A stretch of 45,868 bases of DNA from Candidatus Gastranaerophilales bacterium (GTDB lineage: Bacteria > Cyanobacteriota > Vampirovibrionia > Gastranaerophilales > Gastranaerophilaceae). The notes under the pieces were generated by a model, which had not been told where the DNA came from, did no database searches, and saw nothing but the letters and a program-made list of their open reading frames with translations. Both the position numbers and the translations under genes were made by a program. Shown here in pieces: positions 15,847 through 25,197 of the stretch. Location of the stretch: NCBI GenBank assembly GCA_944323145.1, contig CALURJ010000016.1, forward strand, positions 1 to 45,868, given 5' to 3'. Numbering within the stretch: position 1 is the stretch's first letter; every line of letters begins with the position of its first letter.

Positions 15847-18800
15847 TTATGCAAAGTAGCGTCTTAAAGCTTCCTGACGTTTTCTGCGTTTTTTCATGAT
15901 TTCCTGAGTTCTGCTGTCAAATTCCCATGCAGGAATAACTTTTCTCTTTGTATCATCATCAGTTTCATCGTTACTGGTCATTATGCTTGCTGCAAGCTGT
16001 CCTGCAGTCCCGACAAGATCCATATAAGGCTGAGCTTTATCCATGAATTTTTCAAATTTGCTTTGTTGTGGTGCTTTTGGTAGGTCAAGGGGCTTAATTT
16101 CAAGCTTTGCAGTGCCTTTTGCTAAATCATCAATAGCCTTTTGTAAATGCTGTTGTTGAGCCTCTTTTGCAAGCTCTGCCGCTTCTTTCAATCTTTCTTC
16201 AGGAGTCATATCTTCAATATTTTTTCTTGGTTGTCCTCCTTCTGTACCTTCAGCTTCCGGAGCAGTACCTTCCGGAGCTGTTCCATCTGGAGCAGTACTT
16301 TCAGGAGTAGGATTTTCTTTTGGATTAGAATTATTTTCTACGGTCTGATTGATTTCGTTTATAGCTTCTTCTGTCTGTTGATTCGGGTCACCTGTTGCAG
16401 CCTGTTTTAATTGTTCTCCCTGCTGTTGTTGAACATCTGTTTGATTTGTATTTGTGTCTGTTTTTGTAGTATTTGTATCTGTACCTGTACCGTCTGTTGA
16501 AGTTTTTACATCAGTATTGCTTGAATTTTGAGATCCTGATGTCTGACCGTCTTCTGTGCCTTCGCCTTTATCAGTTTTAGTTTCGTCACCGCTGTTTTCA
16601 CCATCTTCTTTTTGAGGTTTGTCTGTTTTTTCACCTTTTTCAGTTTTATTTTCACCGTCTTTCCCTTCTGCGTTATCTGCTTTTTCAGCTTTTTTAGACT
16701 GAATACCTGCTGCAATATTACCTGCGGTACCGACTAATGTTAAGCCCATACCTACCATGCCCATGATATTAGCGAGTTTGCTGTCGCCTTCTTTGCCCTG
16801 CCATTCTCTGACCTGATTAATCATCTGGCTTGAGGTTGAAAGCATACTGCCTGACTGCATGGTAATTGTTGACATTTTTGACAATGCAGATGTTCCGGCT
16901 TTGCCTAATGAACCGAATGCTCCGACAGCACCCGTGACAGCTGATGCTGCTCCGGCAATTGTTGCGATAGAACCTAAGATACCAGCATCTTTACCTTTAA
17001 ATTCCTGAACAGATGCGCCTAAGCTTGCGGCTGAGCTTACAACATTAAGTGCTGCTGTCGCTATTTGAAGTCCGCTACTTGCAGCAGCACCTGCGCCTAC
17101 CATAGAGAGTGCGGCGGTTGCAATTGACATCCCTAAAGTCATGAATGCCTGATCAATCATTCCGTTTGCTGCAAGAATTCCGGCTTTTACTGTCGCACAA
17201 AATACGGTACCGCCAAGACCTATATTTGTTAATACAGCACCTAATGCTGCTGTAAAAGGAATTGCACTTAAAAGGCTTCCAATAGCAGTAACTACCTGGA
17301 ATACTTTTTCAAAAATGCCAACAAATCCAAGTTTTTGCTGTAATGCTTTTTGTTTTGCTTCTTCAGCTTTAACTCTTTCGTTAGCTTTTTTCTCTTTTGT
17401 TTTTGTAACTTTCTGGAATTTTTTGTTTGATGTTTTTATGAATTTTTGAGAAGAAGAGATTTTCTTCTGATTTCTTTGTACAACTTTATTATTAGATGTA
17501 AATTCTATGCCTAACTGGCTTATTCTCTGATTGTTTGTTTCAATTGAAGCAACTTTTTCATTAACTGTTGTATTTTGAGCCTGACCTACGTTAAAGCTGT
17601 TAGAACCTAAAAGTCCTCCTTGTTGATTTTGATTGTTGTTTTGCTGTGCAGGTTGAGCAGTTTGAATAGAAGCTGCAGCTTGTGCTTCTGCAACTAATTG
17701 CTCATTTTGTACAGTTAACTGTTCAAATTCTGTTAATATTTCAAGTTGTTGCTGTTGGATTTTTTCAGTTTCTTTTTGAATCTTTTCCATTTCTTTAGAT
17801 TCTTTGGTTATTTTCTTTTCAAGAACTTTAGCTTCTTTTCCCAGCTCTTTTTCGGATTTTTCTTCGTCTTTTGTAATGTCTTCTGTTTCTTTCTGCCCCT
17901 TTTCGGTTTCAGATTTCATGCTACCAAGACTGCCATTGGCATTTTTAGCTTCACTTTTAGCGTTACTTTTATTAATTTCTGGAACTTCTTTAGATTTGCC
18001 GGATGAACTGGAGCTGCTGACGCTTATATTTGCGGTACCAGCTTCACCTGCAGCTTTATGCGTGTTGTTTGTTTGTTGTATAGAAGTTCTCATCCCTTCA
18101 ATACTATATGCTTGCGTAACAGGGGACACGGGAACAGGAGAAGAATTTGAAGGATTGTTAGTTGTAACTGCAGAAGTTGTTTCTTGGACAGTGGAATCAA
18201 TTTCATTTTCTGTTTGAGTTGATGTCGGTTCAGGTGATTCTGATGTGTTTGAAGCAGTTGTAGCAACTGTAGAAGTTTCTTGTGATGAAACAGTTACTGC
18301 TTGTATAGTTGAAGAAACTGTCTGTAACGGAGTTGAAGCGGTTTGTTCAGGAGTTTGTTCTGTTTGTCCAGAGTTTTGTCCTTCCTGTTGTCCTTCTGCT
18401 CCGCCATCGTTTGAAGCATTTTCTTCGTTATTTTCTACTGTAAATTCTTTGGTAACAGCGACGATTTTTTCATTAACATTGTTTAATCCGTCAAGAGCGG
18501 ATATTATGCGCGTACTAGCAGTATCTGTTGTTTCTTCTGCTTCTTCAATTAAAGATTCATCATCTGATACTTTGCAGGCTTTTGCGCCTATACCGATGCT
18601 TGTTGTGCCTTTAACAATGGTTAATGTCCCTAATGCTATTAATGCTATACCATGTTGCCATGTGAATACTGACGCTAGAAGAGCCTGCCCTATTTGAATT
18701 TCGTTCCCACCAAGCAACACTTCTCCGGCGCCTATTGACATTAGTCTTGCTCCGGCACTGTTGATGAAATCCATCCTTTCGTTGTGTTCTGGTAAATCTT

Positions 18801-20589
18801 TTTCCTGATAAAGGCTGTTAATTTTGAAAGCATCATTTTCAACCGGCAGAGCCTTATCTATAGCTGTTTTCTCTTTAGAGGTATTTTGTTGTACTTCTTC
18901 ACGAGCTTTTATTGATTCTGCTTTAATATTTTCAATATCTTCGTTATTATTTACAATAATCTCTTTTTGTTTTTTTATTTTTTCTTTAGTTTCTTCATCA
19001 TACTCGGATTCATTTTCATCTTTTGAGTTGTCATTTTGTATAATTTCTTTGTCAATCTCTTTTGAAGATTTTCCCGTTAATTTTTCTAGTTCATTTTTGG
19101 CTTTTTCATTTTCTTGTTCTTTTGTTTCGATTTCCTGTTGACGTTTAGCTTCTTCTTCCCAGAATTGCTGAACTATTTTTGAAATCCTTTTATCTGCTAC
19201 AGATGCTAATTTGTTATCTTTTATTCCATCAGCTATTTGTTTTTTTGCAATATTAATTTGTTTTAATAAGTCAGCATTGATTAAATTACCTTCATCTATA
19301 AGTTTTAGTACAAACTGATCGGTAATAAACATGTCTAATTTTTCTTGAGAATTTGCTTCAGAATTTTCTTGTGAATTACCCTCAGAATTTTGCTGTCCAT
19401 CTGTTTCTTTTACTTCTCCGCTAGAAATTTCACTATCAGCTTCAGTTGGAATATTGGTATCAGTTTCTCCTTCGGGGCCAGCAATTTTGTCTTTAATATC
19501 AAGGGTTGAGGCAATATTATTAACAGATGCTACAGTTTCAAGGGAATATTCTTTTGTATCGTTTCCGATTTTTACTGATTCCTCTGCAAGATTTTTACCT
19601 TTAACCATTGCAATCAAAGATCTGATAAAGCCAACTTCTTTTGTTACCGACTGTTTTGTTGTTTTATAATTTGTTTCGGAAGTATAATCTTCCAAAGTTT
19701 CGCCAATTTCAATAGTTTCATCAGCCAAATCACGTCCCAGTAAGGCCAAAATATTAATTTGGCTTAATGTATTTGCTATTTCTGTTTTATTAATTTCAAA
19801 GCCGTCGTCATTATTTTTTTTGTCACTCAAAATTTCGGATAATTCTTTATAACGTGTGCTTTCATTGTCCGTTAAAACTTCTCCATTATTCATTTTATCC
19901 TGAAGCTTTGCCCATTCTCTTATGTTTGTTTCATATTCATCTAAAGTGTTTCTTTGTTTTTTTAGTTTATCGCTTAATTTCTTTTCTTGTTTTTGTTGTT
20001 CAGGAATGATATTTTCAATTTCATCGCTGATTTTTTCATTATTTTCTTCACATTTTTCGATTTTTTTAGCAGCTTTAGGAACAAGTTCAAGGAAAGGTTC
20101 TTTTTCCGAAGTTGCATTTTCTTCAGCTTCGGATTCTGTTGTCATATAATTTGAACCTGTTGTTTCATAAATAGAGTGGGCAATTTCAAGGACATCTTTC
20201 GGAATATTAACCCCGTTGTTTTCCATCTGGATAATTTCTTCTGCTGAATATCCTGCCCATTGCGGATCAAGCGTAAGGCCCTGTTCTTTTGCATAAGCTT
20301 CAAGAGTATATTTTACTCTTAAATCGTTTTTTACAAGTGTTGCATATTCCCCTGTCGGTGCATTTCTCCAGTTGTAACCGTTTTCGTCTATCGGTTCATA
20401 ATCTACACTGTCATCCCCGTAGTATTCTTTGCAAAAATCGTTATAGTATTGTACGAAATCGTCTTTTTCATCCCCTGTTAATTCGTAATAGCGCGTCATG
20501 GCCTCAGTATATGTAATCTGTTCGCCGTTTTCCTCAAGGTAATATTGCTGTAATATTTCGTATTTGTTTGGTATACCTGTAATGCGCAT
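15847..20589 (-). CDS. Giant 1580-residue coiled-coil and membrane protein, unknown function
   Basis: I recognise no family. From the N-terminus: a polar, Tyr-rich domain (1-150), Glu/Lys-rich coiled coils (about 165-600) with an internal duplication (phrases GRDLADETIEIGETL near 284 and GKNLAEESVKIGND near 331), a hydrophobic pair near 615-670, a Ser/Thr/Gln-rich linker (about 720-900), more coiled coil (about 900-1090), a long Gly/Ala-rich hydrophobic block (about 1090-1235 and 1270-1295), an acidic Thr/Asp/Gln linker (about 1300-1450) and a basic C-terminus ending RRKRQEALRRYFA. There is no classical signal peptide. Coiled coils around a Gly/Ala membrane block recall pore-forming translocators or tape-measure proteins in shape only. 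AAGGAAAAGGA precedes the start. Plus-strand ORFs inside it are shadows. Confidence 0.85.
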   Translation of the reverse strand: MRITGIPNKYEILQQYYLEENGEQITYTEAMTRYYELTGDEKDDFVQYYNDFCKEYYGDDSVDYEPIDENGYNWRNAPTGEYATLVKNDLRVKYTLEAYAKEQGLTLDPQWAGYSAEEIIQMENNGVNIPKDVLEIAHSIYETTGSNYMTTESEAEENATSEKEPFLELVPKAAKKIEKCEENNEKISDEIENIIPEQQKQEKKLSDKLKKQRNTLDEYETNIREWAKLQDKMNNGEVLTDNESTRYKELSEILSDKKNNDDGFEINKTEIANTLSQINILALLGRDLADETIEIGETLEDYTSETNYKTTKQSVTKEVGFIRSLIAMVKGKNLAEESVKIGNDTKEYSLETVASVNNIASTLDIKDKIAGPEGETDTNIPTEADSEISSGEVKETDGQQNSEGNSQENSEANSQEKLDMFITDQFVLKLIDEGNLINADLLKQINIAKKQIADGIKDNKLASVADKRISKIVQQFWEEEAKRQQEIETKEQENEKAKNELEKLTGKSSKEIDKEIIQNDNSKDENESEYDEETKEKIKKQKEIIVNNNEDIENIKAESIKAREEVQQNTSKEKTAIDKALPVENDAFKINSLYQEKDLPEHNERMDFINSAGARLMSIGAGEVLLGGNEIQIGQALLASVFTWQHGIALIALGTLTIVKGTTSIGIGAKACKVSDDESLIEEAEETTDTASTRIISALDGLNNVNEKIVAVTKEFTVENNEENASNDGGAEGQQEGQNSGQTEQTPEQTASTPLQTVSSTIQAVTVSSQETSTVATTASNTSESPEPTSTQTENEIDSTVQETTSAVTTNNPSNSSPVPVSPVTQAYSIEGMRTSIQQTNNTHKAAGEAGTANISVSSSSSSGKSKEVPEINKSNAKSEAKNANGSLGSMKSETEKGQKETEDITKDEEKSEKELGKEAKVLEKKITKESKEMEKIQKETEKIQQQQLEILTEFEQLTVQNEQLVAEAQAAASIQTAQPAQQNNNQNQQGGLLGSNSFNVGQAQNTTVNEKVASIETNNQRISQLGIEFTSNNKVVQRNQKKISSSQKFIKTSNKKFQKVTKTKEKKANERVKAEEAKQKALQQKLGFVGIFEKVFQVVTAIGSLLSAIPFTAALGAVLTNIGLGGTVFCATVKAGILAANGMIDQAFMTLGMSIATAALSMVGAGAAASSGLQIATAALNVVSSAASLGASVQEFKGKDAGILGSIATIAGAASAVTGAVGAFGSLGKAGTSALSKMSTITMQSGSMLSTSSQMINQVREWQGKEGDSKLANIMGMVGMGLTLVGTAGNIAAGIQSKKAEKADNAEGKDGENKTEKGEKTDKPQKEDGENSGDETKTDKGEGTEDGQTSGSQNSSNTDVKTSTDGTGTDTNTTKTDTNTNQTDVQQQQGEQLKQAATGDPNQQTEEAINEINQTVENNSNPKENPTPESTAPDGTAPEGTAPEAEGTEGGQPRKNIEDMTPEERLKEAAELAKEAQQQHLQKAIDDLAKGTAKLEIKPLDLPKAPQQSKFEKFMDKAQPYMDLVGTAGQLAASIMTSNDETDDDTKRKVIPAWEFDSRTQEIMKKRRKRQEALRRYFA

Positions 20590-20673
20590 AGTTATCCTTT
20601 TCCTTAACGTATTTATCGGAATAAAAGCAGGTAATCTTTAACAAATAACGCTTCAAAAAAACTGAATACAGCC

Positions 20674-20704
20674 AAAAAGCGCATAAAGTAAGAACTTTAC
20701 ACGC
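20674..20704 (-). terminator. Rho-independent terminator of trxA
   Basis: GCGCATAAAGT (20679-20689) pairs with ACTTTACACGC (20694-20704) over 11 bp with two G-U pairs and a 4-nt loop. On the minus strand it is followed by TTTTT (20678-20674). It lies about 40 nt past the thioredoxin stop. Confidence 0.85.
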
Positions 20705-20742
20705 TTTACAATAGTTAATATTTAGAGCTGATAATTTTATAT

Positions 20743-21066
20743 TTATAAATGTTTTTCAATATTTGAAATAATTGTAGATTTTGGCATAAGACCAACGAGT
20801 CTTTCCAGTGCTTTACCGTTTTTAAAAACAAGAAGACTCGGCAAACCGCTTATAGAATAATCCTGTGCGGTTTTTAAATTCTCGTCGGTATTAACTTTTA
20901 CGAATTTTACTTTGCCTGAAAACTCGGTTGCAACTTCATCCAATATCGGGCCTAATTTTCGGCACGGACCGCACCATGGAGCCCAAAAATCAACTACAAC
21001 GGGCTGTTCGCAATTTAAAACTTCCTGTTCAAAATTGCTGTCATTAATATCAACTGCGTTTGACAT
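20743..21066 (-). CDS. trxA: Thioredoxin
   Basis: A small cytoplasmic disulfide reductase of 107 residues, normal for the family. The active site FWAPWCGPCRKLGP (about 27-40) is complete, with the WCGPC core. The cis-Pro loop ISGLPSLLVFKNG (about 72-84) and the C-terminal VGLMPKS segment follow. I start at 21066 (MSNAVDIN) because GGAG lies 7 nt upstream; the adjacent GTG at 21069 is less likely. It is monocistronic: it has its own terminator and is divergent from the exonuclease gene. A thioredoxin reductase is not in the window. Confidence 0.96.
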   Translation of the reverse strand: MSNAVDINDSNFEQEVLNCEQPVVVDFWAPWCGPCRKLGPILDEVATEFSGKVKFVKVNTDENLKTAQDYSISGLPSLLVFKNGKALERLVGLMPKSTIISNIEKHL

Positions 21067-21162
21067 CACATATCTCCTTTTATTTTCTGACTTAACTGGT
21101 TCATTCTATCACAGAAAATTTTTTTGTGCTATTATCTTAATAGAATTCTATAGGATAAGAAA

Positions 21163-22080
21163 ATGGCTAGGAAAAAAGTAATAGAAATTGTTCTTGATAC
21201 GGAAACAACAGGCTTGGATTATACAAAAGAGCGGATGGTTGAATTCGCGGCTGTGAGGCTTGAAAACGGAAAGATAAAAGATGAATTTCAAACTCTTATT
21301 AATCCCGAGCAGCATATAAGAAAATCAAGTATTGCAATTCATGGAATTACACAGGATATGGTGGCTGACGCCCCGACAGAAGCCGAAGCCATGCCAAAAA
21401 TTTTAGAATTTATCGGAGATTATCCGATTGTTGCGCATAACTGTATATTTGATTATACATTTTTGAATGAAGCAAGCTTGAGAACAACCGGTCAGGAATT
21501 AAATAATCCGAGAATTGATTCTCAGCAGATGTTTAAGGAAATTTATCCGGATTTGCCATCTCACGGGCTTGAAGCCTTAACCGATAAATTCAATGTTGAT
21601 TTAAAAAATCACCATAGAGCAATGGCCGATACTATGGGGCTTGCTCTTGCTTATCCTAAACTTAAAAAATTATATCTTCAAAAATACGACTGGGAAGTTA
21701 AACAACTTGATAATGTTGAATATTTATTTGAAAGATTTTTGAGAATTCAGCAGACTGTTACGACTTTGCAATCAGAATTACAGGATTTAAAATCGGTATT
21801 TAAATTATATTTTGAACAGGGCGGAAAACCAATTGTATCTCAATCAGGAGAAACTCTTGTCTACAATTCAAAGCAGTCTTTCGGCTACGACCTTCATCAG
21901 ATAAAAGATGTTCTTGAGGAAGTCGGCGCGTTTGATAAGGCTGTTAAGCTCAATACAGGATTTATAGACAGACTAGTCTGCGGCTGCAGATTGGATGAAG
22001 AAAAACGTGAATTAATCAAAGACGCCCGTCACGAAATAACGGAAACCAGAAATATACAAATTATAAAGGCAGGAAAATAG
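21163..22080 (+). CDS. DEDDh 3'-5' exonuclease (DnaQ/PolC-like) with C-terminal extension
   Basis: The N-terminal 170 residues form an epsilon-type exonuclease: EIVLDTETTGLDYTKERMVE (Asp and Glu of motif I, 8-27), AHNCIFDYTFL (motif II, about 91-101) and HHRAMADT (motif III, His and Asp, about 145-152). It probably proofreads or trims DNA. The remaining 135 residues, with a coiled coil near 200-225, are not a polymerase and are unfamiliar. AGGA lies 8 nt before the start. It is 3 bp from the transporter gene downstream, so they form an operon of unrelated functions. It may be a stand-alone epsilon subunit or a repair exonuclease. Confidence 0.88.
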   Translation: MARKKVIEIVLDTETTGLDYTKERMVEFAAVRLENGKIKDEFQTLINPEQHIRKSSIAIHGITQDMVADAPTEAEAMPKILEFIGDYPIVAHNCIFDYTFLNEASLRTTGQELNNPRIDSQQMFKEIYPDLPSHGLEALTDKFNVDLKNHHRAMADTMGLALAYPKLKKLYLQKYDWEVKQLDNVEYLFERFLRIQQTVTTLQSELQDLKSVFKLYFEQGGKPIVSQSGETLVYNSKQSFGYDLHQIKDVLEEVGAFDKAVKLNTGFIDRLVCGCRLDEEKRELIKDARHEITETRNIQIIKAGK

Positions 22081-22083
22081 AAT

Positions 22084-23472
22084 ATGTTAGCTCAATTGGC
22101 ACAATTTTTTAAAGAACCGCCGGTAAAAGAGACAATACAGGACGGCGATAAAGTTAAAAGCATGTATGCTCACTGGAGATTAAGAATTTTTTATGCATGT
22201 TTTATAGGTTATACGGTATTTTATCTCTGTAAGAAAAATATAGCAGTAGCATTACCTGGATTAAGTGCTGAATACGGCTATTCAAATACAGAACTCGGAT
22301 TGCTCGGAAGTTCACTTTATTTGACATATGGTGTAGGTAAATTTGTAAACGGTGTTCTTGCAGACGGTTCTGATGTTCGTAAATTTCTGCCTACCGCATT
22401 GATTATGACGGCAATTGCAAATATCTGCTTTGCTCTTTCTGCCGTATTTATAACTCCGGGGCACGTATCATTTTTCGGATTGCCGACAAACACTATTTTG
22501 CTCTGGCTGTTTGTATTTTTCTGGGGTGCATCGGGCTGGTTTCAGTCTGCCGGTTTCCCCGCTGTTGCAAAGAGTTTGACATACTGGTATTCAAATTCCG
22601 AAAGAGGAACAAAATGGTCATTATGGTCATGTTCTCATCAGACCGGTACTTTTTTAAGCGTAATTATATCCGGATTTTTAGTTGCGCACTGGGGCTGGAA
22701 AATGGCATTTTTTGTCCCGGGCACTCTTGCAATAATTACTGCCGTCTGGCTTTATGACAGATTGCGCGACAGACCGCAGTCTTTAGGACTTCCTGATATT
22801 GAAACATATAATAATGAACCTGTGGCTAAAAAACTTGAAGACTGTGAAGAAGATAACAGGTCTTATGTTGAAATATTTAAACAGAATATTTTATATAACA
22901 AAACAATCTGGCTTCTGGCAATTGCTTATATATTTGTTTATATTATAAGATTTGGCGCCGAAGACTGGATGATAAAATATTTGAGCGAGGCAAAGCATAA
23001 TTCACTTGAAATAGCGGCAATGAAATTAAGCTCGCTTCCGCTTGTCGGAATTGCCGGTACAATTTGTGCAGGGTTGATTTCAGATAAAATTTTCAAGGGG
23101 CAGAGAGCAATTGTTAACTTAATTTACCTTACAGGGGTTGTAATCTGTCTTGTACTTCTAAAATTCAATACAATAAGCGCGGTTGATTTTGTTTTAATCG
23201 GTCTGCTCGGTGCATTTACATACGGCCCTCAGATGATGATAGGCGGTCTTTGTGCAGTTGAGTCAAGCTCCAAAAAAGTTGCCTCTGCCGCAACAGGTTT
23301 TACAGGAACTTTCGGTTACATCGGAGCTGTATTATCCGCAACAGGAACCGGATTTATGGTTGATAAATTTGGCTGGAACGGGGCAATAGCTTTCTGGGTA
23401 TTTTCAGCACTGATTTGTATTGCAATATGCACTGTTCTTATGTTAGATGAAAAAAAGAGAAAAAATGGATAA
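22084..23472 (+). CDS. Organophosphate:phosphate antiporter (GlpT/UhpT family MFS)
   Basis: The 462-residue protein has about 12 hydrophobic segments. Its family hallmarks are YTVFYLCKKNIAVALPGLSA (first helix, about 38-57), the repeat YLTYGVGKFVNGVLADGSDV and the block ASGWFQSAGFPAVAKSLTYW followed by ERGTKWSLWSCSHQTG. These mark the OPA family, which exchanges glycerol-3-phosphate, hexose phosphates or phosphoglycerate for phosphate. GlpT, UhpT, PgtP and the sensor UhpC cannot be told apart here. A histidine kinase lies convergently 1 bp beyond its stop; the phrase 'sensor plus transporter' is only positional. Confidence 0.9.
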   Translation: MLAQLAQFFKEPPVKETIQDGDKVKSMYAHWRLRIFYACFIGYTVFYLCKKNIAVALPGLSAEYGYSNTELGLLGSSLYLTYGVGKFVNGVLADGSDVRKFLPTALIMTAIANICFALSAVFITPGHVSFFGLPTNTILLWLFVFFWGASGWFQSAGFPAVAKSLTYWYSNSERGTKWSLWSCSHQTGTFLSVIISGFLVAHWGWKMAFFVPGTLAIITAVWLYDRLRDRPQSLGLPDIETYNNEPVAKKLEDCEEDNRSYVEIFKQNILYNKTIWLLAIAYIFVYIIRFGAEDWMIKYLSEAKHNSLEIAAMKLSSLPLVGIAGTICAGLISDKIFKGQRAIVNLIYLTGVVICLVLLKFNTISAVDFVLIGLLGAFTYGPQMMIGGLCAVESSSKKVASAATGFTGTFGYIGAVLSATGTGFMVDKFGWNGAIAFWVFSALICIAICTVLMLDEKKRKNG

Positions 23473-23473
23473 T

Positions 23474-24619
23474 TTACTGAGGTATGCAAAACCAGAAAGT
23501 ACTTCCGTAATGAAGGCGTGATTTTACATAAATATCTCCGCCGTGAGCTTTGGCAATTGTTTTACATACGGCAAGCCCTACGCCCGAGCCTTGCTGGCGT
23601 TTAAGTTGGCTTCTGTTAACCTGTGTGAAAAACGTGAAGATTTTGCATAAATCTTTTTTGCTTATGCCATCTCCGCTGTCTTTTATTTCAAATATAAACT
23701 CTTTATTTGTGTTTATGTAAGAAACAATAGATATTACGCCGTTTTCTTTACTGAATTTTATGGCATTTGAAATTAAGTTGTAAACAAGCTGTTTAAACCT
23801 TAAAGGATCTGCAGTTATTGTAACATCAGAAAGAGTATAGTTAAATTTGAGATTTTTTTCTTTTCTCATTTCGTCAAAGCTCCAGATAATATCGTTTATT
23901 ATCTTTTTAGGTTTGCATTGTTCAAGCCGGAGTTCCAGAGGTTTGTATTCGCTCCTTGAAAAATCAAGAACATTTTGTATCAGACCCATTAAAAATAAAG
24001 CACTTCTTTGAATATTATTGATGTATTTTTCGTGTGTTGTCCCTTTAAGGTTTTCAACCATCAAATCTGCAAATCCTATTATAGAATTCAACGGGGTTTT
24101 AAATTCATGAGAAACACTTGCAAGAAACTCCATTCTGGCTCTGTTATTTTTTTCTTTTTCCTGAGCTAAAGATATGATTTCTAATCTGGAATTTATGTAT
24201 TCTACAAGAATATTGACTGTATCAATGTTGTTTTTATAGAAATTCCCATCGTCACTGACAAGTCCGATATAACCGAGTGTGTTATTTCTGTATATAACAG
24301 GTTTTAGAATTTTATTTTCGTTTGAAATAAAAGACATATATTCAAACAATTCGTCAATTTCTACGTTGTTGTAGAAATCAGAAACTGTTTGGCGGATTGT
24401 TTTTACTTCTTTGACAAGGTCAGGATTTTTTTTATAAGCATCTGTTGCTTTGAGCCTGTTTATTTCTATTTTATTTGTTTCCCAGTTAGCAAGTCCAATC
24501 CAACATGCTTTTGCTTTTGTAAGGTCTATTAGTCCTTGATTTGTAAAATCTGCTATCTCTTTCTCATTTTGTGCAGAATTAATTTTTTTCACAAAATTAT
24601 AAATTGCTTCTTTGTTCAT
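23474..24619 (-). CDS. Sensor histidine kinase with N-terminal GAF-like domain
   Basis: A 381-residue cytoplasmic kinase with no membrane segment. Residues 1-150 look like a GAF sensor. The dimerisation/phosphoacceptor helix ASVSHEFKTPLNSIIGFADL has its His near 171. The ATPase domain has the N box NLISNAIKFSKENG (about 285), G1 DSGDGISKK (about 316) and G2 GSGVGLAVCKTIAKAHGG (about 345). No response regulator is in the window, so this is an orphan kinase. Its start codon (24619) is 14 bp from the divergent gmk start, and a minus-strand TATAAT ends 6 nt before it, implying a leaderless mRNA. Confidence 0.93.
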   Translation of the reverse strand: MNKEAIYNFVKKINSAQNEKEIADFTNQGLIDLTKAKACWIGLANWETNKIEINRLKATDAYKKNPDLVKEVKTIRQTVSDFYNNVEIDELFEYMSFISNENKILKPVIYRNNTLGYIGLVSDDGNFYKNNIDTVNILVEYINSRLEIISLAQEKEKNNRARMEFLASVSHEFKTPLNSIIGFADLMVENLKGTTHEKYINNIQRSALFLMGLIQNVLDFSRSEYKPLELRLEQCKPKKIINDIIWSFDEMRKEKNLKFNYTLSDVTITADPLRFKQLVYNLISNAIKFSKENGVISIVSYINTNKEFIFEIKDSGDGISKKDLCKIFTFFTQVNRSQLKRQQGSGVGLAVCKTIAKAHGGDIYVKSRLHYGSTFWFCIPQ

Positions 24620-24621
24620 TG

Positions 24622-24633
24622 TATAATTATAAT
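24622..24633. promoter_or_regulatory. Overlapping divergent -10 boxes for gmk and the histidine kinase
   Basis: The tract between the two ATGs holds TATAAT twice on the plus strand (24622-24627 and 24628-24633) and TATAAT on the minus strand (24631-24626). The first plus box and the minus box each end 6 nt before their ATG (24634 and 24619). There is no room for a ribosome-binding site for either gene, so both transcripts would be leaderless. Confidence 0.6.
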
Positions 24634-25197
24634 ATGAACAAAAAATTATTTGTAGTATCAGGATCGTCAGGAGTCGGGAAAGGCACTGTTTTAAAAAAGT
24701 TCTTGGAAAAGAACCCTGATTTTATGCTGTCAATTTCTTGTACCACACGCGCTCCAAGAGAAGGCGAAGTTGACGGAGTTAATTATTTTTTTATTTCAAA
24801 GGATGAATTTAAAAATTGTATTGAAGGAGACAAATTCCTTGAGTGGGCTGAATTTGCCGGAAATTTTTACGGGACTAAAAAGAAATTTATAAATCAGTGT
24901 CTGGAGGAAGGTAAAAATATTATTCTTGAGATTGACACACAGGGAGCATTAAAAGTAAAAAAACAAATGCCTGAAGCTGTTTTGATATTTATTTGCCCGC
25001 CTTCTCTGGAGGCTCTTGAAAACCGCCTTAGAGGACGTCATACAGAAGATGAGGAAACTATCCAAAAAAGGCTTAATGTTGTTAAGGAAGAGTTGGAACG
25101 CGCTCAAAATTTTGACTACAAAATTGTAAATGACAGTATTGATAATGCTGTATCTGAACTTGAAAATGTAATATTGGGAGAACAGAGAAATGCTTAA
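24634..25197 (+). CDS. gmk: Guanylate kinase
   Basis: Gmk converts GMP and ATP to GDP and ADP. The 187-residue protein starts MNKKLFVVSGSSGVGKGT, whose P-loop GSSGVGKGT is that of guanylate kinases. SCTTRAPREGEVDGVNYFF (about 37-55) binds GMP, and EWAEFAGNFYGT (about 70-81), EIDTQGALKVK (about 98-108) and RLRGRHTEDEETIQKRL (about 130-146) follow. The ATG at 24634 is chosen over TTG at 24604, which would add residues before the beta strand and overlap the kinase gene. The end overlaps coaBC by 8 bp. Confidence 0.97.
   Translation: MNKKLFVVSGSSGVGKGTVLKKFLEKNPDFMLSISCTTRAPREGEVDGVNYFFISKDEFKNCIEGDKFLEWAEFAGNFYGTKKKFINQCLEEGKNIILEIDTQGALKVKKQMPEAVLIFICPPSLEALENRLRGRHTEDEETIQKRLNVVKEELERAQNFDYKIVNDSIDNAVSELENVILGEQRNA

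Noticed and set aside
17746-19141. Several plus-strand frames opposite the giant protein
   Set aside because: They are Phe/Ser/Val-rich mirror frames of Glu/Lys coiled-coil codons and lack ribosome sites.
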